The notes under the pieces are model-generated. The model saw only the letters and a program-made list of their open reading frames with translations, did no database searches and was not told the origin of the DNA. A stretch of DNA of 64,000 nt. It comes from Ailanthus altissimus (taxonomy: Eukaryota > Streptophyta > Magnoliopsida > Sapindales > Simaroubaceae). The DNA lies in contig OX327699.1 in NCBI GenBank assembly GCA_946807835.1, positions 64,501-128,500 on the forward strand, written 5' to 3'. The translations under genes were made by a program, and so were the position numbers. Every line of letters starts with the position of its first letter. Within the stretch, counting starts at the first letter, position 1. This document shows positions 49,457-62,363 of the stretch, in pieces.

Positions 49457-51291
49457 GTAGGGAATTAACTGTGCACAGGTGTATGCATGTGCTAGTGTGT
49501 TTATTACAAAATACACATCTAATACATATTTTAGCGCAGTGGAATTATAAAACATATAATTAACACACTTATCACATATTAATCAAATTAATATATAAAT
49601 GATAAAATTGAGAAATTACGAATACGTGTAACATTTTACACGTTTTATTCTAAAGTCCACCTAGAGTTGTATACGTTGTCAGTTCTAGTTATCAACTTGG
49701 TGGGCTTGATAAATAAGAACAGCAGCTCCCCAATCTAACGTAGGATTAACACTTAATCCCAAATGACCGGTTCTAAACTTGCTCTTTCTTTCTCATGAAT
49801 GAAGAAAACAAATATAAACAACAATTGTTTCTTTTCTTCTTAAGAGCAAAACAGAAATCAGAATAAAAATAACCCTTTATTTCTCAATTCTCTTCACCTA
49901 TCTCTTTTCCATTAAAAAATAATATTATAATATAATATTAATAAAAGATGCATTATTGGCAAAAAAATAATAATAAAAAACTAAAATAATAATATTATAA
50001 AATAATATATTTTATTAAAGATATTTTGATTATTTAACATTTAAATAATTAAAGTGTGAAATGATCATTTTACCTTTCATGAATAGTTATCAAGTATACC
50101 CCTTATTGGGTCCTATTAAATCTCATACTTGAGTAAACTCAACCAAGGGTGCACAATGCGTCACGCGTCATTTTACAATTAGTGAATAATAATTATTGAC
50201 TAATCATTGTATTTAATACTTAAATACGCATATGCACGTATTTCTATGGTTACGTTGGATATTACTAGACTAAAAAATTTAATTTAGTACCTTGCCCCAG
50301 TGCACAACGAGTACACTCCATATCGCGGGACTCCCTAGGTCCATGCCCGATTCGTCAAATGGAATTATTCCATAAGTCAGTGAGCAATGCCCTACGCACA
50401 CGTCACGAATATTACAAATCAGCGCGTTGAACCATACAAGTTGAGGTTACAATGTATACGTATAGTTCTTCCATCATATATATCTTGGATGTGTAAAGAT
50501 ATAGATCCACACCGTCAAATTCCCATATGCTCATCCATAAATCTATCTCCAAAATAGTATCTCAATTGAACAATATGAGCAAAACTCTTTGCCATATTGT
50601 TTAACCCCATGGAAACGCCTTTCTGGGTTAATTGTTTACGGTTATAAGACTTTTTCTGAGATACTATGTTGGAGCATATAGATATATTACTCCTTATGAG
50701 AGCTGATGGATCTCATATCTGCACGCACCAAACTTCATAAGTATCGAACCATACCGAGCGACACCCAGCGGTCAGACCATGAAAGGTCTCTGACATGCGT
50801 GAAACCAAAGCATGGTGGATCACTCACAGGCCCACTATGGTGCTTAAGTCAGAGGACCACGTATACTACCCAGCTAGGAACAACCAACTGTACCCTACAG
50901 ATATAGACATACACTGATCTATGTAAATTAATAGGATCTACTAACAGACTTACATTAGTAGAAATAGAACAGGAACTATGTAGTTGAGAACATACTTGCA
51001 TAATGACACATCCTAGCAACCTATTATAACTCTTGCAACTATATCATTATTAGCATATTCTGAGGTCTTTGTTCCGTTACAGACAATGTTCCAACTCTTG
51101 GAATATTCGCTAACTCTTAGTCTAAACTCCATTAGACCGTATCCGAACTCTTTCAGATAAAACAAAGTCTGTAGCGTAACAAGCATTAAACCATATAATT
51201 AAAAGGTAACTGGCGATATAACAAAATATATTATGTATAGATATCAAATATTCATACAAAACTGGGATGACACGTAGGCACAACCCTAACA
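49457..51291 (-). mobile_element. Copia copy A 5' LTR
   Basis: About 1.84 kb. On the minus strand it starts TGTTAGGGTTGTGCC at 51291 and ends ...CCCTACA at 49457, next to the primer site. The flanks ATATA (40976-40980) and ATATA (51292-51296) are a candidate 5-bp target duplication, but low complexity weakens this. The element lies in the LTR of copy B. Confidence 0.85.
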
Positions 51292-51993
51292 ATATATTGA
51301 TCTATTTGAAAGGGTTTCATCGATAGACCCATATCGATAAAATAGATCAGAAACTTAGTGTTTGAGAACAGGTTGCATAATGACACTTCTTAGCACCAAT
51401 TGTAACTCTTTGCAACTATGTCATTACTAATATATTCTCAGGTCTTTGTCCATTCCAGACAAGGCTCTAACTCGTTAGATTATGCTGACTCTCATAACCT
51501 GCTAACTCTTAGCAGTGCTAACTTGTAGCATTTATAACTCTTAGCATTTATAACTCTGAGCATTGCTAAGTCTTAGGGCTAATCTAAACTCATTTAAATT
51601 AGAATTGAACTCATTCAAATCATACAATATTTATAACATTACAAGCATTCTACCATTTAATAAAAGTAATTAGTGATTAAAATAAATATGCATTGCATAA
51701 ATATTACAATAAAATATTGTAATATTATATTGTAATATTTAGCAGTGCTAACTTGCTAACTCTTAGCAGTGCTAACTTGTAGCATTTATAACTCTTAGCA
51801 TTGTTAACTCTTAGGGTTAATCTAAACTCATTTAAACCAAAATTGAACTCTTTCAAATTATACAATATCTGTAACGTTACAAACATTCTACCATTTATAA
51901 AGTAATTAGTGACTAAAAGAAATATGCATTGCATAAATATTGCAATAAAATATCCATACAAAATTAGATGGCACGTAAGCACAAATCTCAACA
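51292..51993 (-). mobile_element. Copia copy B, 3' LTR, right part
   Basis: This continues the LTR cut at 40980 and ends near 51993 (GGCACGTAAGCACAAATCTC...). It includes short local duplications of GCTAACTCTTAGCA-like units (51480-51800). Confidence 0.75.
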
Positions 51994-53190
51994 TCTGATA
52001 CCCGACCTGTACTAATATCAAATGCCAATAAAATATCAATGATTAGTAAACAGACGCTTAAAGGGTTTATCTTTTTCTATGGTGAGGTATTTTGGACAAT
52101 AACATTTACTGTGTCTGACCTCACCGTAATGCAAACACTTTTTATTGTCTCTACACTCTTTTAGATGCAACATAATACAACTTCCAATATCTATAAACAC
52201 AGGCTTCATCTAAAGATCAATCAACATCGAGGCTAGGATGTATGACTTGACTCTCAAATCATCATTCACCCATTTTTGATAAAATTTAATCTTTTTCAAA
52301 GAGGCATTATTAAAAACACTTCTTATCATCTTATGATCAATGATATATCGAAGCTATTCTGAATCTAGAATAATTTTCAAATTCATAAGCAAGTCAAAAT
52401 TGTTTTTCGATACCTTACAGTTGTTGTGCATCACTTATGTGTACTAATGGATTGCTTGTACTTGTGTTATCTTATCTCTATAAGACAAGAGAAGAGATAT
52501 TTAGCAGAATATTTTAAATCGTTAAAATTAATGCTTTAGATCATAAATATAACTAGTATATGTTTTCATTCTAAAGACATCTTCTTACTTCTTTACATAA
52601 TCCCTTTAATCTCTTAAACGGAAAACGAACAAACACTTTAAACTTTATAGTGAGAAGTAGACTCAATCGGTATTCTATTTCAGCCTTATGCTTTAGCAAT
52701 ATTGGCTTTTATAAAATTCAAAAGATAAAAAACTCTTATCAATTGTATCTCATGCAACTTTTACCACTAGTCCTAAATGCACTTTATCCTCACATTTTTG
52801 CAATATTGGCTAAATGTGTTTTAGATTAACTTGTCAATAATCAAATATAAGTTACTAATACTACCTTCACGTTTAATAATATTGGGCAATACATTTGCTT
52901 ATATTTGCTTTATCTCATATTTAACCAACATAGTTCAAATCACATCTACCAATCCTTCATGCTTTAGCAATATTGAGAAAGACCAAAGTAACCTATCTAA
53001 CACCGTATTGACAAGATAAATCATGCATAACACTTTCTCAAAATGCAATGCATTTTAAATTTAATTAAGAGAGATTTAGAAATTTTTCATAAGGATATGA
53101 TTCATAATCAAATAGTTATTTTATGCAAGCATAATTACCCCTCACTAATAGGGCTCCCATTATGGTTTATAGTGCAAATAAATGACTATT
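51994..53190 (-). pseudogene. Copia copy B internal remnant: gag and 5' leader, pol deleted
   Basis: The sequence aligns with 47880-48800 of copy A: a gag end near 52090-52500 and the TAGCAATATTG-containing leader to 53190. Between the 3' LTR and gag there is only about 100 bp, so the whole pol region was lost. All frames are interrupted. Confidence 0.72.
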
Positions 53191-53589
53191 GTCACGCCCC
53201 AGACCCAAAAGATCTGGCACACGACATCACTTACATTCATTCAATAAAACTTATAATTGTATAAAATAATCATATAACAATTATAATTGTATAATAAAAG
53301 CATCACATGCATAAGAATTCAAAATATAATAATTTACTTTAAATGTCATGATGTTATAGATTAGAACACCCTAGCATTTAACTACTTGAATGCCCTAACA
53401 TGATAACTTGCCACTACCCCAATATGAATTCCAATAAGTTCCAACATCTTGGATGCCCTTGCGCCAAAATGCCATGCCACGACGGTTAACCTAGTGTCAC
53501 AAACGCTCTAGTGTTAGACACATGATCGCCCATAGTATTTATTCGGTTGCCTTGAGCGCCTCAATGCTACAAACCCAATGCCACAATGT
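53191..53589. other. Unassigned segment starting TGTCACGCCCC
   Basis: Alignment with the copia leader stops near 53190. At 53193 the sequence reads TGTCACGCCCCAGACCC, a typical plant gypsy LTR start. No matching second end was found. The last 130 bp hold degenerate GCGC/CAATGCC motifs that may correspond to the GC-rich array of copy A. Confidence 0.35.
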
Positions 53590-53713
53590 TCAGCAAGAAT
53601 AATTTGTTTTACTCTCAAAATTGTTTTGGCCAAAATTTGCTTAAAAGGAGCTAAGTGCAACAACTTGCCTTACATTCCTTATCTTAGCCAAAACACACTT
53701 AGGGACCTATTAG
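53590..53713 (-). mobile_element. Copia copy B 5' LTR, left piece
   Basis: Aligns with 30620-30740 of copy C (CAGCAAGAA(T/C)AATTTG, AAGTGCAACAACTTG). It is interrupted by an unrelated LTR. Confidence 0.65.
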
Positions 53714-55126
53714 TGAAGTGATATTTCTATATCTTAAAATTAAGTGCACGTATACACTATCGTATGCAAGTAATAAATGGACAAAAAAGTTAGATGTCCA
53801 ACCTACAGGGATAATATTTTTTTTAACCAAGTACTAAAATTATGTCTTTCTAGTAATTATTCAAAAAAATAAAAAACTAAGAATAAATTTAGAAAATATA
53901 GAAGTAATGACACAATGTAAAGAGATTTAGAAGATAGCAATATAGAGAAAACTTAGGGTTAATACCATCCCTTAAAATATTTTCCAATGATTAATTTTTT
54001 AATATTTAAATCTCTTAGTTCTTATTATTGATCAAGACATTAATATATTCACAAGCCTCTCTTAATGTCATGCAAGTATACCTTAATTTACCAAATACCT
54101 ATATTCCTGTAGTACTTATAATAAATTAAGATTCATTAAGAACAAATCTTATTGATCATACATGCCAATTAGGTATATTCCTATCCTAGTTTACAATTTG
54201 TATATGTAACTTACGTTACTCTATAATCATGCACCAAGTTATATAAGTCTAAATATAATGATGCCTCTTTCGAATTTATCAAAATATTACCAAGTCATTT
54301 ACCATATATTGGCCAAATATATTGAAGCATTAAGAATAAGTAATTTGTATAATAAAGAACTAAGTTTATTAAATATTAATAAGATATAGCAATTAAGCAC
54401 ACATATTGAGTTTAAGTATTAACCCTAGAAAAAAAATTTAGTTCATAGCTACAAGAGAATTGAGCCAAAAATATAAAGAAAACATGATATAATCAATAGC
54501 AAATCGATATAGACATTGAATTGCTCTTGATGGAATGGCCTAGAAACTCTTAAAGCTTGAAGAACATCTTGAATTTCTCTCTATGATTGCTTTAATTATG
54601 TTTCAATTGCTCTTTAAGACTTGTGTTGTATGTTTCTTGAGTGTTTTGTATGTTCTTATATATTTTTTGAAGGCTTGGGAATGAGTGGCCTTTATAGGGA
54701 TTGATTTGAGCTTGAAAATCTCAATTCTTGTCGGGTTAGGAATCACATTATCACTGGGGCATTGCGCCTAAAAGTTAGGATCGCTGGGGCGATGAAGGAA
54801 TGGTGTTAGGGCGATAGGCTATCGTTGGCGCAGTAGAAGGTCAGCGCTGTAGCAAAAATTCGTGATTTAAATAGGTCTTATTTCTTATTTAGATCAAAGT
54901 TCCAACACTGGAGCGAAAATGCTTATAACACTGGGGCTACAATTCCACATTTTGAGCTTCTTTGCTTTTAAGTCCTAAGTTTTTGCTGATTTTGTGCCCT
55001 TACCTTAATTTTTAATCAAGTCCCTATAAATAAACAATAATGCACATGAATAACTATTTATTCTAAAAAATAATAAAATATCAAGATAAAAATATTATAA
55101 AATTAATGACAAATATACCATTATTT
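53714..55126 (-). mobile_element. Athila/Tat-like LTR of a second family, probably solo
   Basis: This 1.4 kb splits the copia LTR. Read on the minus strand, its end (CCCTGTAGGTTGGACATC..., ATACGATAGTGTATACGTGCAC) resembles Athila LTR ends (GATACGATAGCGTGCACTTG). It holds a GC-rich island at 54750-54930. ATTAG occurs on both sides (53709-53713 and 55127-55131), but the implied termini are not TG/CA, so the boundaries are uncertain. Confidence 0.6.
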
Positions 55127-56044
55127 ATTAGCAACATTTGCAAAATTTACCTCCCTTGACATCAAAACATGCACAAGTTAAGTGTCTCATAAGTCATGTA
55201 AACCATTTGCATGGGTAACATTTGTCAACTTTACTTATCCATGCATGTGCCATGTGTTACACATCATAGACATGCAAAATGCCACATGTCTACTTCTAAT
55301 TGGTTAATAACAATTGCTAATTAACTAAATAATAAGTTGAACACTTAAACCTTGACACATGCATTTCCCAAGAAATCTTAAAAAAATATATTTTCAGAAA
55401 TTTTTTTGGATTGAACCAATCGATCCAATTCGCTACCATAGTGCTAAAAGAGTACACTACATATTGTGAGACTTTCTAGGTTCACACCTGCTTATCTTGT
55501 AGAACTCTTTCGCAAGTCCGTGAATGATGCCTTACACATATGTTACATATATTATAGAACAATACGTTGAACCATATAAGCTGAGGTCAACCATACACAT
55601 ATAATCTTTTCGTCACTTGTATTTTAGAATAGTAGAGATATAAATTATCACCATCACATCTTTATATGCTCGGCCATGAACTTATCTCTAAATTTGTATT
55701 TTCATCAACAATATCTCAAATGCTTTGGCTATATTGTTTAACCCTACAAAAAAAAACTCTTTTCTAGAGTTTCTATGACTTTCTGAAATACAATCTCAGA
55801 GCATCCATATATACAACTAACCCATATAAGCTGATGAATCTCATATTTATACACACTAAACTCTATGAGCACCAGACAATACCCAACGGCACCCAAAGGT
55901 CAAACCATAAAAATCTTTTATATGAGTGGAATCAAAGTATGGTAGATCACTCATAAGCCCATCGTGGCGCTTAAGTTAAAGGAACACGAATACTACTCAA
56001 CTCGAGAAGACTCTCTATTAATAGCTCTATAAGATGTCTATTGG
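55127..56044 (-). mobile_element. Copia copy B 5' LTR, right piece
   Basis: Aligns with 30770-31482 plus 37781-38000 (CATGGGTAACATTTGTCA, GTACACTACATATTGTGAGA, CTCATAAGCCCATCGTGG). It stops at about 56044, where Tat-element DNA begins; the rest of the LTR is not in this window. Confidence 0.75.
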
Positions 56045-57250
56045 ATGTCAACCATCTAAAAGAGTAGCAATAGAGCTTAAAGTGGAGGCAAAACTTGGTC
56101 AGCAAGAAGATAGAGAAGGGAGAAAAATGTCAACCACCCAAAGAAGCAACAATGTGGGTTATAGTGGAAGCGAAACTTGAATAGCAAAGGGAGAGAATGA
56201 GAGAGAGTGAGAGAGAAGGGATGAGGAAGTTATTTTAGAAGGTTACACACGTCGAAAGTTACATAAGAATCTAGTAGAGAAAGAAGTTGTTGATCAAACC
56301 TTTAAGAGCTTAGAACATTTCCTTTTAATAAAAAAGAGGAAATTAGCTTAAGACTTACTCATATGGATAAGAATAAATAGGTCATAAGTGAAGGCCTTAA
56401 AGAGCAAATGTAAGTGCGATCGAGAAGTGAAAGGTCGCATAGGAGGCAAGATGACAAAGCCTCATCCAATCACAAGTTAAGAACTCAAATAAAGCAAGGA
56501 ACCGTGCCTCAAAAAGGGTTGAGGATAAGAAGTTGGAGAGAATGATGTCAGACATCTATTAAGGGCAAAACAGAGAAGTAGAGAAGAAAGTGTTGTCAGA
56601 GAGAGGACTCGTAAAATCACCTTAGAAGAGAAGGTCAAAAGTTTAGAGAATGATGATAGAATTGTTATAAGGAAAATGATAAGGTGGCCAATCTACATCT
56701 GGGTTTAAGGAGAAAAAACGAGAATCTTCGCTAATTGACAAGATCAATAATATAGAGCTCTCAGAGATTTTCGGTTGCCTAATATCTTAACCTATCAAGA
56801 GACCTCGGATCTTAATAATTGTATAAATCATGTTACCAAAGTTTTTTCGATTGCATGTTAATTATATGTGTCAGCTACATGAATTTGGAAGGGCAAGCCC
56901 TATTGTGGTATAAGGGTCTAAAGTATAATTAACATATCAATCGAAAAAATCTCTAAGAGCTCTATATACTTTAGAGCTCTCAGAGATTTTCGGTTGCCTA
57001 ATATCTTAACCTATCAAGAGACCTCGGATCTTAATAATTGTATAAATCATGTTACCAAAGTTTTTTCGATTGCATGTTAATTATATGTGTCAGCTACATG
57101 AATTTGGAAGGGCAAGCCCTATTATGGTAAAAGGGTCTAAAGTAGATAAGTATCACCTTTTATAATAAATTGATAAGTGATTAGTACAACATTTCCAATA
57201 AGCTTAGGCGAGTCAATAAAAAACCCCATAACTCTAAAAAATTAAGCAAT
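56045..57250 (+). mobile_element. Tat element, 5' noncoding part
   Basis: No gag is recognisable yet. It holds an imperfect tandem repeat of about 83 bp (ATGTCAACCA(T/C)C units starting near 56045 and 56128) and the duplication at 56753-57144. No 5' LTR or primer site was identified, so the element's true start is unknown. Confidence 0.45.
56753..57144. repeat. 173-bp direct duplication with an inverted mini-copy between
   Basis: Units 56753-56925 and 56972-57144 are nearly identical (only two changes seen), period 219 bp. The 46-bp spacer, read in reverse complement, joins the unit's start (TATAGAGCTCT(C/T)AGAGATTTT) directly to an internal part (TTCGATTG...ATGTTAATTATA), skipping about 75 bp. 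Confidence 0.85.
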
Positions 57251-57960
57251 GTCGAAATAGAAAACTTAATGGCTTCATGGATAGATTCCATAATAAGGTA
57301 ATATTCCTCGGTGCTTTTGACTTACCTATTACCCTAGAAGCTTTAAAGCAACAATTATAGCTTAATAGATTTTGGTATAAAACTCAGAACCACGTTTCTA
57401 GTTACACCATTGCCTACAACCAAATATCTAGTTATATAAAGATAAAAGAGGATAAGGATGTAAATAAGTCAATGCCAATAAAAGCCCCAAGGGAGAGTAA
57501 GGAGACAGAGTTCAATAGATCCATTGATAAGAGAACTTATAGAGGAAGAAGTAAGAGAACCCACCTAAACCAACTAAATACTTTAAAAGGGATAAATCTG
57601 AGATGAGGAATAAAAAGAAAGATTGAGGAGATCCCCTTCTAAGGTGGCCAAGATTTAGGATGAAGGGTTCTACATTCCATATAGGGCCCATTTAGATATC
57701 ATTTTTTAGGCCATCAAAGAAAAAGGAATGCTCAATGACCCAGATGCAATCAAAATTGCAACATCGTAATAGAAAAAAAAAGTGTGAGTTTCATTAGGAC
57801 CATGAGCACAAAATTAGAAAATGCAACCACCTCAAGAAGTAGAATGACCAGCTGATAAGGAATGATTACTTAGATAAATTCAAGGTAGATAGAAAACCAA
57901 AGGTGACAATAGAGGCTGAGAATTGAGAGGTCGATCCCTTACTCTAACAAGAAAGAATAA
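57251..57960 (+). pseudogene. Tat gag remnant
   Basis: Heavily broken. The clearest piece is at about 57778-57880: KCEFH-DHEHKIRKCNHLKK, then NDYLDKF, matching the nucleocapsid end of Tat-lineage Gag (FHRDHGH...C..LK...I..GYL..F). Upstream fragments near 57280-57540 fit the gag domain only loosely. Confidence 0.6.
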
Positions 57961-58019
57961 TGATCATTGCTATGGGTTTGACATTAGCACAAGATTTAAG
58001 TTGACAAAAGAAGAACTAC

Positions 58020-59342
58020 TTTTAAATTCAAATTGAACTTAAAGCTCAGAAGACATTATTTTTAAGGAAGCCCTTGATGATCTCAGTATTAAAGACTTGT
58101 AGTAAAGAGAACTCAAACTTTAGTTTATGGCTTTAAAGATAATTATATGATGCCCTTAGGTGGTCACATTGCATGTGACATTAAAATAGAAGCCATATAC
58201 CAAGATAATGATAGTGAGCTTTATGGTGGTAAAGTAGCTATTCTTATATAAGATCTTCATGGTAAGATCTTTTATAAGGAATTCAAATGTAGCCATGTCC
58301 ATCCATTATTTGAAGTTGAAGTTCTCTATAAGATAATAAGTATGGATGACCTTGGAAGATCAGAAGATGACGAAGAACTATTACGTGATCTCTATTAGGA
58401 GGACATTCTATATTACCTTGATAATCCCGATGGAAGAAGATAAGCAAAAGTTGCAAGAACTAGTATGGGATTTATTTGAAGTACAGGTAAAAAAAGCTTC
58501 CCTAAAAACCATAGTCAAAATTAGGTCCAAGTTAAACCATAAGCTAAGTGAGGAGCTAAGTTCTTTACTAAAGGATTTCTAAAAACAATTTACTTAAACC
58601 CATGAGGACATATCGTCGAGCATTGACCTATTGCCAATATCTCACAGAATGTTATCATCCTTGCCTTTAAGCCTATAAAACAATAGGAGCATATTCAACC
58701 AAAAAATTAATGAGATAGTGGCAGCAGAGTCAAGAAGTTATTATCAGCTAGGTTTATCTAAGAAGTCAACTTCCTCTAGTGGTTAGGAAGTGGTATATGT
58801 GTATGGATTTTTCTAACCTCAGCAAAGCCTATCTAAAAAATTAATTAGTTGGTTGATTCAATTATTAGGCATATGCTCCTTAACTTCATAGATGTGCTCT
58901 CAAGTTATAGCTAGATGAATATGTTCACACTAATCATAGATAAGATCTCATTTTTTACTTACCGGGGGACTTATTATTATAATGCTATACCTTTCAGTTT
59001 GAAGAACATAAGTATGACTTATCAAAGGTTAGTAAATAGTTTTTTTAAACCTTTAATCAACAGGACTATTGAGGTTTATATGAATGACATGATAAATAAA
59101 TCCCTAGTTTTTTAGAACCATGTTGACCTTAAAAAGGCATTTGAAATTCTAAAAAAGAATAAGATGAAGTTGAACCCTAAGAATTTTGTGTTCGAGGCAA
59201 AGTTAGGAAAATGCTTTAATTTATGAGTCGGGGGAGTAAAGAGGCTAATCTAAACAAGTTCAAAGCTATAATAGAGATGAAGTTCTCAAGTACGGTGAAG
59301 GAGATCTAGAGGCTGATAGAAAAGTTCATCGCCCTAAGTAGG
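58020..59342 (+). pseudogene. Tat pol: protease end and reverse transcriptase, upstream of solo LTR
   Basis: Recognisable blocks with many stops: FKPIKQ (about 58668), a QLVDSI block (about 58850), FFTYRGTYYYNAIPFSLKN and TYQRLVNSFFKPLINRTIEV (58945-59076), and the catalytic box as YMND (about 59077-59088) instead of YVDD. The connection region ends with VKEI-RLIEKFIALSR just before the solo LTR. The order and motifs are those of the Tat/Ogre branch of Ty3/gypsy. Confidence 0.8.
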
Positions 59343-60650
59343 TGATAAGGGCGTAAAAGCACTAGTATGATTTGTACTCAACTTTCGTATTTTGCTCTAA
59401 ATCATAAATATTTGGCCATTTTATTGTGATTTTTTATCATAAATATATGCATGATAGAAAATGTGACGTATAGAAACAAATTGGAGGCGATCAGATGTCA
59501 AACGAAGAAGTAACGCTCAAAATACGAAAGGAGTACCAAGGCTGGGCGCCGCAGTACCTACAACTTAGCGCCACAGCGCTCGTGGCAGTGAACAATACCC
59601 ATGTAAATAGTAACCCATAAACAGTATTTTGCTACGGTAACTCGTAAATAGTATTTTGAAGACAAAAACTTATAAATAGAAGGCCAAAAACCCTAAGAGG
59701 AAAAAAGGAGAGAAAAGAGGCAAAAACTTAGAGAGAAAATTCACAACACAAAATTAAAGATTAAAGCCAAAGAATGAAGAACTAAGATCAAGATTCAAGC
59801 TTCAAGTTAAGATTGAGAGAGAAGCATATCAAGGAGTCACTTTAATTAGTTTTTCTTCTCTTTCTTTATCATTATGTTCTTATTCTTATTGATCTTTATG
59901 AATTGATTTGATTCTTTTGATTTTGTGATGTGTTAATTTGTTTATCTAGGGTTAGACTATGTGAACCTAGTATGGATTTAGATTGTGTTAAATTTTTGTT
60001 TATGAACTTGATAAATTCAATTGATTCATTCTATCTTGTGTTTAATGCTTTTATTATACCTGGTCAATATTTTGAATGATTGAGAAACCATGATGAACTC
60101 GACAGAGGGATTCATGTACTTAGCTTAGGGTAGTTTGATGCATGATCATAAGGTAACAATTATGAGTTCCATCTAGGATAGACATATACCTAGGTGGCAT
60201 GTATGGTATAATTTAGACTTGATCTTAATGAATTACATTCTGATTTGATTACCATAGACATATAAGTGATTGTTAGAATACGTAATATAGTCACTTGGCC
60301 ATCGATAGAGGCTTGTGATGAGATTAGTGTCTAAGCTATCCATTTGGTATTAAAAGATTAACTAAGTGGTTAATAAGTCCAATGAAATACTAGGGGACGA
60401 GTTAAAACCCTAGATTATCTTTATTTGTGAATTTTACTATTTACTTTTGTTTAGTTAATTGAGATAATTAGATTAGTTAAATAAATTTTAGATTTTAATT
60501 TTCTAAATAAAAGTTAAGTATGTGCAATTTTAGTACTTGATTTATAGAATTAGATCTCATAGTCCCTACGGGATCGATACTTGGACTTAAAATCTTATAT
60601 TACTTGATATAATAGCGTGCGCTTGCGTTTAGTTAGTATAGCACCAATTA
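59343..60650 (+). mobile_element. Solo Athila LTR with perfect target duplication
   Basis: The 1308-bp LTR, TGATAAGGGCG to CACCAATTA, is closely related to the LTRs at 31483 and 36511. GTAGG at 59338-59342 is repeated at 60651-60655. There is no internal region, so the element was lost by LTR-LTR recombination. It carries a GC-rich island near 59540-59590. Confidence 0.93.
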
Positions 60651-62363
60651 GTAGGTTATACCTAAAGCTATTGATAAATGCTTTGATTTTGTTAAACGAT
60701 TAAGTAGCGATAGAAGACAAAATAGACTCTACAGTGAGAAAAAGGCCTTCTAACAATTAAAGACTTCATTAGCTCATCAATATACCTTGTGGTTTTGAAA
60801 ATTGATAAAGTCTTGTATATTTAATTAGGTATTTCATAATACACTATAAGTTGAGTTCTCTTAAAAAAGGAACAAAGGGCCCTAGAGGCTTATCTATTTT
60901 ACTAGTAAAGTTTTCACCGATCCTAAAATGAGATATCCTCCGACTGAGAATTTAGCTCTAATACTGGTTATGTTAGCCAGAAAGCTGAGGTATATTACCA
61001 AGCCCACATAGTAGTAGTTTAGTGAATTCAACATGTAGTATAAGTCTAGTACTTCAATCAATGGTTAAGCACTGATGAACTTCATGGAAGAATGCGCCTA
61101 CAGAGAACGTACCAAATTAATGAAGGAGTTAGCCGACGACCCTCAAAGAAGTTAGCAGTCTGAGGAGTTAGCTTCAATAACATGGACTATATATATGAAT
61201 GAAGCATCTAACTTTCAAAGATGAAAAGTGAGGGTCATACTCATCAACCTTAAAGGCGACAAGGTATGGTACACGATTAGACTTAAATTCTAGACATCTA
61301 ATAATAAGACTAAGTATGAAGCCTTTGTTGTTGGCCTTAGAGTGGTGAGAGCTTTAGAGGCCATAAGAGTTCTCATAATAAGTGATTGTCAATTAGTGGT
61401 GCACCAAGTGAATGAGGATTTTGAGGCTTAATGAGAGAATATAGTGACTTATCAACTGAAGTGAGAGAAATGATGACTTATTTTGAGAAAGTATGGATAC
61501 AATAAATTTTGTGGTCTGAAAATCATAAGGCGGATATCCTTGCCAGAATAACCTCAACCAAGCATGCCAATATTAGTTTCTACAAGTAACATATAGAAGA
61601 AAAGAATGAAAGTTCTCAACATCAATAGCTTATTGTGTTAGATTAACTCAATCAAGAATTACATGGAGAATTATCTGTGGATAAACTGAAGCTTAGGAGC
61701 TAAGATACATCTCAGCTCGATATACAGTCATTGATGGAATCATTTATTACAAATGACATTTTTACCCTTACTTGAGATGTTTGAGTCTTAACGACACTAA
61801 CTATATACTTCTGGAGATCTATGATGGGATTTGTGGAAACTATTCGAGTGCAAAATAAGGTTTCTATTGGCCGATAGTGCAATAGAACACTAAGGGCATT
61901 GTCTAAAAGTGTGGTGCTTACTAAAGGCATGTTGCCCTCTATATACACTATTTGAGAGCTTAAATGTAATGTTGAGTCTATAGACTTTTGTACAATAGAG
62001 ACTTGACTTGATTGGTCCTTTGCCCTGAGGATGGTCTTGACAATATATGTTGTGGGCGTAGTTGATTATTTTACTAAGCAGATGGAAATATTGCCCATAA
62101 CAAAAATCATTGAGAAAAAGATCACAAATTTCATGTGAAGAAATATTGTTTGTTAGTTTGAAGCTTTATATGCCATCATAATTGACAATGAAAAGTTTAA
62201 AAACGTCTGTTATAGTTTTAAGATATAACTTTAGTTTGCCTCACCTATATATCCAAAGTCTAATGGATAGGTGAAATCCTCAAATAAGTAAATCAAGAAC
62301 TACTTAAAAATAAGTTAAATGAGAGGAAGAAGGCTTGGGTTGAAGACTTGCCTAAGGTCTTAT
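60651..62363 (+). pseudogene. Tat pol: connection, RNase H and integrase first part
   Basis: This continues the frame cut by the solo LTR with an IDKCFDFVKRL block (about 60668), then a QLKTSLAHQYTL block. An RNase H domain follows at about 61170-61430, with TWTIYMNEASNFQR, SNNKTKYEAFVVGLRVVRAL, IISDCQLVVHQVNEDFEA and numerous stops elsewhere. The integrase zinc-binding and core parts are seen only faintly (61700-62300). WVEDLPKVL near 62336 marks the late integrase core just before the inserted copia LTR. Confidence 0.75.

Noticed and set aside
40976..51296. ATATA target duplication as proof of a clean copia A insertion
   Set aside because: The motif is low complexity, and the left LTR is rearranged with a copy of the right flank, so the duplication is only suggestive.
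53709..55131. ATTAG as a target duplication around the Athila-like LTR
   Set aside because: The termini it implies lack TG/CA, so the match may be chance.
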